Source of the DNA: CAVPEW01 sp050247895
GTDB lineage: Bacteria > Actinomycetota > Acidimicrobiia > Acidimicrobiales > VFJN01
Assembly: GCA_050247895.1 (NCBI GenBank)
Contig: JBFWTJ010000137.1
Location: forward strand, 1 to 9,993
DNA: 9,993 nucleotides
Reading direction: 5' to 3'
Every line of letters starts with the position of its first letter. Position 1 is the stretch's first letter. Made by a program: the position numbers and the translations under genes. The notes under the pieces are model-generated. The model ran no database searches, was not told where the DNA came from, and saw only the letters and a list, made by a program, of their open reading frames with translations. This document shows positions 5,676 through 9,993 of the stretch, piece after piece.

Positions 5676-6946
5676 TAGGCCGACAACGGGCCGAAAGGCC
5701 CAGATCCAGGGCCGATCCGGGGCCCGGACCCGTCGTCGGGCCCCGGCGTCGTGCCTGCTGCCGCCCCGGCCAGCGCCTCGGCCAGCGCGGCGCGCGTGAC
5801 GGCCAGCCGCTCGGCCAGCGCGGCCCGGAAGCGTGCGCCGGCCGGGTCCTGCGGCGCCGGGCCGGCCAGCAGCGCGGCCACCCGGGCCGGCGCGTCGGGG
5901 CCCGACACGACGGCCCGGCCGGCCATCGGCGTCCCCTGGAACGCGGCCGCCTTCTGGGGGTCGGTCACCACGACCGCCGGCACGCCCCGGGCCGCGGCCA
6001 GCAGGGCCGGGTGGAACCGCATGCTGACCAGCAGCGGGGCCCGCCCCGACCGCTCGACCAGCCCCCCGGCGGGCACGTGGCCCTCGACCAGCGCCACCCG
6101 GTCCCGGTCGGCCGGGTCCAGGGCGTCGTGGGCCGCCGTGGCGGCCAGGTGGTCGACCTCGGTGTCGGTGCCCTGGGCGCTCGACCACACCTCCAACCGG
6201 TCGCCGGGCCGGGCCGCGGCGACCACCCGCAGCAGCTCGGTCGCGAGCGCGCCGCGCCGTGCCTCCTCGCCCGGCACCACCTCGGCCGACAGCACCACGC
6301 CGACGGGACCGCGGGGACCGTCGGGCGCGGTGCTCGCGTCGTCGGGCGGGTCGACGAGGAACAGGGCCGTGTCGGCGCCGAGCTCGACGACCCCCGGTGG
6401 CGCGCCCAGCTCCACCGCGTGCCAGGCCGAGCGCGGATCGCGCACGACGACCCGCGCCGCGTGGCGCAGCACCCGGCCCAGGTCGCGGCGGGCGAAGGCG
6501 CGCCCGAACCGTCCGATGGTCTGGCCCAGCAGCACCAGCGGCCGGGCCTCGGCCACCCGGGCCAGGGCGTCGAGGCGGCTCCAGGGCTCGTAGCCCTCCC
6601 GCAGGAACCCGCCCCCCTGGCTGACCACCAGGTCCGCGGCACCCACCAGCGCCGGGCCCTCGTGGGCCCAGCCCGGAGCCGGGGGCGCCCAGCGGGTGCC
6701 GAGCAGCCTCGCCAGCGGCGGCACCAGGTCCAGCTCCGGGTAGTGGTGGCCGACCTCGGCCGCGCCGTGCGCGGCGTGCAGGACCGCGGCGCCCGGGGCC
6801 AGCGCGCCCACGAGCTGCTGGGTGGCCAGCGCGATGGCCGCGTCGCCCGCGTTGGGCAGCCACGCGTCGGTGACCAGGACCCGGGGCGAACCCGGCGGCC
6901 AACCCCGCGGCACGGGCGACCCGGACGGCGCGGTCGCCGCGGTCAT
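5675..6946 (-). CDS. Polysaccharide pyruvyl transferase family protein
   Basis: A 423-residue protein of the polysaccharide pyruvyl transferase family (PF04230, CsaB/WcaK-like). Characterised members transfer pyruvate from phosphoenolpyruvate to a sugar, making ketal-pyruvylated surface polysaccharide. Visible: VLVTDAWLPNAGDAAI at 23-38 (the N-terminal N-x-GD motif), VVSQGGGFL at 107-115, LLGQTIG at 139-145, VVRDPRS at 167-173 and the C-terminal VSMRFHPALLAAARGVP at 307-323, the family's S-x-R-x-H region. The last 30 residues are a Gly/Pro-rich tail. ATG 6946-6944 overlaps the TGA of the upstream glycosyltransferase (ATGA), so the two are translationally coupled and likely build or modify the same glycan. 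A few family members are not pyruvyl transferases, so the donor is inferred. Confidence 0.83.
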   Translation of the reverse strand: MTAATAPSGSPVPRGWPPGSPRVLVTDAWLPNAGDAAIALATQQLVGALAPGAAVLHAAHGAAEVGHHYPELDLVPPLARLLGTRWAPPAPGWAHEGPALVGAADLVVSQGGGFLREGYEPWSRLDALARVAEARPLVLLGQTIGRFGRAFARRDLGRVLRHAARVVVRDPRSAWHAVELGAPPGVVELGADTALFLVDPPDDASTAPDGPRGPVGVVLSAEVVPGEEARRGALATELLRVVAAARPGDRLEVWSSAQGTDTEVDHLAATAAHDALDPADRDRVALVEGHVPAGGLVERSGRAPLLVSMRFHPALLAAARGVPAVVVTDPQKAAAFQGTPMAGRAVVSGPDAPARVAALLAGPAPQDPAGARFRAALAERLAVTRAALAEALAGAAAGTTPGPDDGSGPRIGPGSGPFGPLSA

Positions 6947-9174
6947 CGGCCCAGCACCGGCCCGGGTAGGCAGGTCGGGTCGTCCCGCAGGGCGTCGATC
7001 AGCGCGGAGAAGGCCTCGCCGTGGAAGCGCCGCTGCCGCGTCCCGGTCACCAGGTCGCGGGCCCGGGCCCCCATGGCCCGGCGCTCGTCGGCCGGCAGGG
7101 CCAGGAACCGGTCCAGGGCCGCGGCGACCGATCCCACCGACCGGGGCTCGAACAGCAGGCCGGTCACCCCCTCGACGACCAGCTCGGGGACGCCGAACAC
7201 GGCCGAGCCGAGCACCGGGACGCCGTGGGCCATCACCTCGAGCATCGACCGGGGCAGCGACTCCACGTCGGACCCCAGCACGAAGCCGTCGGCCGCCGCG
7301 TACCAGTCGTCGACCGCCGCGGTGACCGGCTCGACCCGGATCCGGTCGCCCCGCGCCAGCCGCCGGACCAGCTGGTGCAGCGCCGTCGCGTACGGCGTGC
7401 CGTTGTCGCCGACCAGGGCCAGCACCGCCTCGGGGTGCCCGGGAGCGACCCGGGCGAAGGCCGCGGCCAGCGCGCCCTGGGCCTTGCGGGCCTCGAAGGT
7501 CCCCATGCACAGCAGCACCACGTCGTCGTCGGTGAAGCCGAGGCCGGCCCGCACCTCGTCGCGCCGGTGGCGGGCACGGTGCGCGGCGATCCGGTCCAGG
7601 TCGACGCCGTAGTCGACGCGCAGGGCCCGCCCGGGGCCCACGGACGGCTCGAAGAGCGCCAGGGTCGCGTCGGCCTCGAACACCACCGCCGCCGCGCCGG
7701 CCAGCGCGGCGTGGAACCGCCGCTCGACCGAGGGCGCCACCCCGGGGCCGAACGCCACCCGCAGGAAGTCGCCGGGCGGGAAGCTCTCGTGGACCGCCCA
7801 GAGGGCCGGGACGCCCAGCCGTGCGGCCAGGTCCACGCCCCAGAAGGAACCGGCGGTGTTGGCCAGCACCACACCGGCACCGAACCCCGCCGCCGTCCTG
7901 GCCAGCTCGGCCATCCGGGCCTCGTAGCCCAGGCCGTCGACCGGGTGCGGCCCGACCACCTGCACCGTCGCGCCGGCCGCCTCGAGCTCGTCGCGCAGCA
8001 CCCCGTCGACGCTGCTCATCACGGTGCAGGCCAGGTCCTCGCGGGCCAGCAGGTGCAACAGCAGGTCCTGGAGGTAGAGCTGGCCGCCGCCCAGGCCCAG
8101 GTGGTGGGTGGCCACGAGGAGGTGGACGGCGTCGGTGGCCGGCCGGTGGTCGGCGCAGGCCAGCCGGGTGCGGGCCTCCAGCACGGCGAGGCGGGCTGGG
8201 TCCGGTTCGAACGGCGCCGGCGGTGGGGTGACGACGACCTCGACGCGGCCGAGCTCGCGGCGGCCGTCGTCGTGGACCGCCTCCACGACCAGCTCCTCGC
8301 GGTGGTCCCCGTCCCCCTCCGACCCGTCGAGGCCGTCGAGGCCGTCGAGGTCCAGGTCGAGGTCGAGGCCGGCCAGGAGGTGCCAGCCGGCCAGCGGCGC
8401 CAGCGGGTCGGGATGCCAGCCGGCCACGTCGGGACGGGGGTCGGCCACGATCCGGGCCCGGGCCGGCGGACGGTCGCCGAGCCGGACCTCGATGCGGTCG
8501 AAGGGCGCGCCGGGCACGTACCAGCCCGACACCACCGAGCCCGGGCCGAACGGCGCGCCGGCCACCGGTTGGTCGACGTGGCCGGGCGGCGGGGCCTCCT
8601 CCACCGGCGGCTCGGGCTCGGGCTCCGGCTCGGGCGGCGCCGGCAGCGACACGTCCCGGGCCAGGAGCTCCTCGGCCATCCCGTCGTCGAACAGGGCCAG
8701 GGCACCGACGCGCCGGCGGCCGCCGCCCACGACCCCGTGGTCGAGGCCGGCCACCCACCCGGCCCGCGGGTCGCGGGGCGTGACCGGACTGCCGTCGGGC
8801 CCGACCGGGGTGTCCAGCCCGACGGCGGCGACCCCGGCGACCGTCCCGTCCACGGTGACCACCACGGCCCGGACCTGCCGGCTGGGGAGGGCGGCCCACC
8901 CCGTCACCACCACCGTCCCCGGCTCCGGGCCCGGCCCGGACCCGACCTCGACGTCGACCACGACACCGGCCAGGCGGCCGGGACCGGCGTGGCGGGCGGC
9001 CCGGGCCAGCCGTGCCGCGTGGGCCCGCTGGCGCCCGGCGGCGCGGCGCAGGCCCGCGGCCCACCGGACCACCGCCCACGTGCGGGCCCTGGTCAGGGTG
9101 AGGCGTCGGGCGGCGTGGTCGCTGGGCGCGGAGCCGTCCTGCCGGTGATCAGGACGAGGTCGCGACCGGACCAC
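6943..9174 (-). CDS. GT4-like glycosyltransferase with duplicated N-terminal beta-rich domain
   Basis: A large cytoplasmic glycosyltransferase, 743 residues from GTG 9174-9172. The C-terminal half is GT-B fold, GT4 type: HHLGLGGGQLYLQ at 357-369, WAVHESF at 459-465, the donor-domain strand LLCMGTFEARKAQG from about 554, and the E-x7-E motif ESLPRSMLE (E638, E646) followed by GVPVLGS. The N-terminal half is unusual. Two copies of a roughly 60-residue domain (about 86-145 and 211-273) share the pattern TGW or SGW, a V-x-V strand and a closing GW. They are separated by a Pro/Glu linker (about 180-198) and followed by an LDLDLDLDGLDG run (about 270-282). The start is uncertain: third-position GC supports coding from about 9148, which favours GTG 9174 (26-base overlap with the 78-residue gene). 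GTG 9072 would give 709 residues. No good Shine-Dalgarno was seen for either. Confidence 0.83.
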   Translation of the reverse strand: MVRSRPRPDHRQDGSAPSDHAARRLTLTRARTWAVVRWAAGLRRAAGRQRAHAARLARAARHAGPGRLAGVVVDVEVGSGPGPEPGTVVVTGWAALPSRQVRAVVVTVDGTVAGVAAVGLDTPVGPDGSPVTPRDPRAGWVAGLDHGVVGGGRRRVGALALFDDGMAEELLARDVSLPAPPEPEPEPEPPVEEAPPPGHVDQPVAGAPFGPGSVVSGWYVPGAPFDRIEVRLGDRPPARARIVADPRPDVAGWHPDPLAPLAGWHLLAGLDLDLDLDGLDGLDGSEGDGDHREELVVEAVHDDGRRELGRVEVVVTPPPAPFEPDPARLAVLEARTRLACADHRPATDAVHLLVATHHLGLGGGQLYLQDLLLHLLAREDLACTVMSSVDGVLRDELEAAGATVQVVGPHPVDGLGYEARMAELARTAAGFGAGVVLANTAGSFWGVDLAARLGVPALWAVHESFPPGDFLRVAFGPGVAPSVERRFHAALAGAAAVVFEADATLALFEPSVGPGRALRVDYGVDLDRIAAHRARHRRDEVRAGLGFTDDDVVLLCMGTFEARKAQGALAAAFARVAPGHPEAVLALVGDNGTPYATALHQLVRRLARGDRIRVEPVTAAVDDWYAAADGFVLGSDVESLPRSMLEVMAHGVPVLGSAVFGVPELVVEGVTGLLFEPRSVGSVAAALDRFLALPADERRAMGARARDLVTGTRQRRFHGEAFSALIDALRDDPTCLPGPVLGR
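8326..8370. repeat. In-frame tandem repeat encoding Leu-Asp/Gly runs
   Basis: Plus-strand units GTCGAGGCC, GTCGAGGCC, GTCGAGGTC, then GTCGAG-type hexamers to 8370. On the coding minus strand this gives LDLDLDLDGLDGLDG, at the end of the second beta-rich repeat of the glycosyltransferase. Every unit is a multiple of three, so copy-number change would alter the linker length without a frameshift. Confidence 0.6.
8609..8637. repeat. GGCTCG hexamer repeat encoding the Pro-Glu linker
   Basis: About four copies of GGCTCG (one as GGCTCC) on the plus strand encode the PEPEPEPEPP-type linker between the two beta-rich domains of the glycosyltransferase. Such Pro-rich linkers hold domains apart; the repeat is in frame. 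Confidence 0.6.
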
Positions 9175-9385
9175 CGCCGGTGCCGACCCGGCACGGTGCC
9201 ACCGCGGCACCCGGTTCGGTGCCGGTGCGGGTGGCGTCGTCGACCGGGGCGCGTCGCCCGGTGGCGGCGCGGAGCCGGACGGCGCCGCGGTCCCGGGCGT
9301 GCGCGGCACGGGCGGCCATGACCCGCAGGGCGCCGGCCGACGCGCCGACGTAGGCGATGCCCTGGGCCACGCACGAGGCACACAT
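9149..9385 (-). CDS. Small CxxC protein of unknown function
   Basis: A 78-residue protein beginning MCASCVAQGIAYVG, with a Cys-x-x-Cys at positions 2 and 5, a weakly hydrophobic stretch to about residue 26, an Arg-rich middle (about 27-45) and a low-complexity tail containing Cys64. Short actinobacterial proteins beginning MCxxC followed by a small hydrophobic helix are familiar to me, but I know of no assigned function. The CxxC could bind a metal or be redox-active; a peripheral membrane location is possible. ATG 9385-9383 is supported by a TANNNT element 7 bases upstream. Its stop lies inside the presumed 5' end of the glycosyltransferase gene, so the three minus-strand genes probably form one transcript. 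The frame is open further upstream (to 9925), but that is the shadow of the divergent YibE/F gene. Confidence 0.6.
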   Translation of the reverse strand: MCASCVAQGIAYVGASAGALRVMAARAAHARDRGAVRLRAATGRRAPVDDATRTGTEPGAAVAPCRVGTGGGPVATSS

Positions 9386-9392
9386 GGCGGCC

Positions 9393-9398
9393 AGCGTA
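9393..9398 (-). promoter_or_regulatory. TANNNT -10 element for a leaderless transcript
   Basis: Read on the minus strand: TACGCT, then seven bases, then ATG 9385. A TANNNT hexamer 6-7 bases before the start codon is the usual signature of leaderless actinobacterial mRNAs, and there is no Shine-Dalgarno in front of this ATG. No clear -35 box was found. It would drive the CxxC protein, glycosyltransferase and pyruvyl transferase genes. Confidence 0.45.
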
Positions 9399-9470
9399 CG
9401 GGCACCGCGAGGCGTGCCGCCGCCCGGCGGTGCCCGGGTCGACGGTGGCCGGTCGGGGAGACTGGCCCCC

Positions 9471-9993
9471 GTGCCCGACGACGTCCCGCCCGTCCCGTCC
9501 CACCGGCGGCGGGAGCAGCACCACCACGACGACCACCCGCCGGCCCACGGCCACTCCCACGGCCACTCCCACGACGACGGGAGACCGCTGGGGGTGCGCC
9601 TGGCCGCCCTGGCCAGCCGCCGGGTGCTGCTGGGCGCGGTGCTGGCCATCGTGGTGGCCACGGTGGCCGGGCTGGTCGTGCTCTGGCCCGGGCCGACCGA
9701 GACGGTCACCACGAACGAGGGGGAGACCTTCTTCGGCGAGCGGGTCGACGCCGACATCACCTCGGTCACCACCGGCGACTGCTCGTTCTCGTCCCGCCCC
9801 GGCGAGTTCACCTGCGACGAGGCCGAGTTCGTGGTGACCAGCGGGACGCCCCGGGGCCGGACCGGCTCGCTCGAGCTCCCCCTGGGCGCGGGCGGGGCGG
9901 TGCTCCACGAGGGCGACGAGGTCATCCTGTCCTACGGGGCCCAGGCGCCCGAGGGCGCCCAGTTCCAGTTCGCCGACTTCCAGCGGACCCGGC
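9471..9993 (+). CDS. YibE/F-like membrane protein, 5' part
   Basis: The frame is open from GTG 9471 through the window end with no stop, giving 174 residues of a longer protein. Layout: a cytoplasmic histidine-rich tail (nine His within 17-34, including HGHSHGHSH), one clear transmembrane helix at about 51-72 ending LVVLWPG, then an extracytoplasmic beta-rich domain. That domain has Cys104 and Cys115, a VVTSGTPRGRTG stretch, GDEVILSY at 148-155 and FQFADFQR at 165-172. This order, helix then Cys-containing domain then GD-V-x-L-x-Y then F-x-D-x-x-R, is what I recall of YibE/F family proteins (PF07907), which continue with several further membrane helices. The family's function is not established; the His tail suggests metal binding. 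GGGGAG at 9455-9460 is the likely ribosome binding site. Divergent from the CxxC gene across 85 bases. Confidence 0.7.
   Translation, partial: MPDDVPPVPSHRRREQHHHDDHPPAHGHSHGHSHDDGRPLGVRLAALASRRVLLGAVLAIVVATVAGLVVLWPGPTETVTTNEGETFFGERVDADITSVTTGDCSFSSRPGEFTCDEAEFVVTSGTPRGRTGSLELPLGAGGAVLHEGDEVILSYGAQAPEGAQFQFADFQRTR

Noticed and set aside
5536..5799. Plus-strand GTG-start frame through the inverted repeat (87 codons)
   Set aside because: It reads through the palindrome and runs antisense into the pyruvyl transferase gene. Ala/Pro-rich composition is expected from the GC content; no ribosome binding site is seen.
5675..9079. A minus-strand frame that appears to fuse about 700 residues to the pyruvyl transferase
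   Set aside because: Upstream of 6946 it is Arg/Gly/Pro-rich shadow of the glycosyltransferase; the family homology begins at ATG 6946.
9093..9925. Minus-strand frames upstream of the CxxC protein and glycosyltransferase
   Set aside because: Beyond 9385 they are antisense to the YibE/F-like gene, which has the membrane helix and family motifs. Only the 9149-9385 part looks like a gene.

Overview
The window is very GC-rich, with G or C at almost every third codon position, and carries typical actinobacterial families: a mycofactocin enzyme, a bacterial P450, a YibE/F-like membrane protein, a leaderless-type promoter and ATGA gene overlaps. The best guess is a high-GC actinobacterium, possibly of class Acidimicrobiia. 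That placement is inferred from style and family content, not from a marker gene. No rRNA, tRNA, CRISPR array, transposase or phage gene was seen.

Left part (1-5003): oxidation and hydrolysis enzymes. The window opens inside the 3' end of an mftD-type gene, the FMN enzyme that makes pre-mycofactocin. It meets, tail to tail, a three-gene minus-strand operon read in the order FMN alpha-hydroxy-acid dehydrogenase-like protein (3979-2855), cytochrome P450 (2858-1611) and HpcH/HpaI (CitE-like) lyase (1562-672). The first two genes overlap by ATGA. An alpha/beta hydrolase (4095-5003) is divergent from the operon across a 115-bp promoter region containing an AT-rich island. Together these look like a small pathway that hydroxylates, oxidises, hydrolyses and cleaves an unknown substrate beside a redox-cofactor locus. 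Each operon enzyme departs from its family's usual signature at a key residue.

Middle part (5004-5674): a 280-base leader with at least five good hairpins precedes a 76-residue secreted two-cysteine protein (5284-5514). Part of the leader resembles a c-di-GMP-I (GEMM) riboswitch, but the match is incomplete. Downstream lies a large inverted repeat with 15-bp perfect arms, in the convergent gap before the next gene.

Right part (5675-9470): a minus-strand cell-surface cluster. In transcription order it holds a 78-residue CxxC protein with a leaderless-type promoter, a GT4-like glycosyltransferase carrying two copies of a beta-rich domain at its N-terminus, and a polysaccharide pyruvyl transferase family protein coupled to it by an ATGA overlap. 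This suggests synthesis or decoration of an extracellular polysaccharide.

Right edge (9471-9993): the 5' part of a divergent YibE/F-like membrane protein with a histidine-rich N-terminal tail, cut by the window end.
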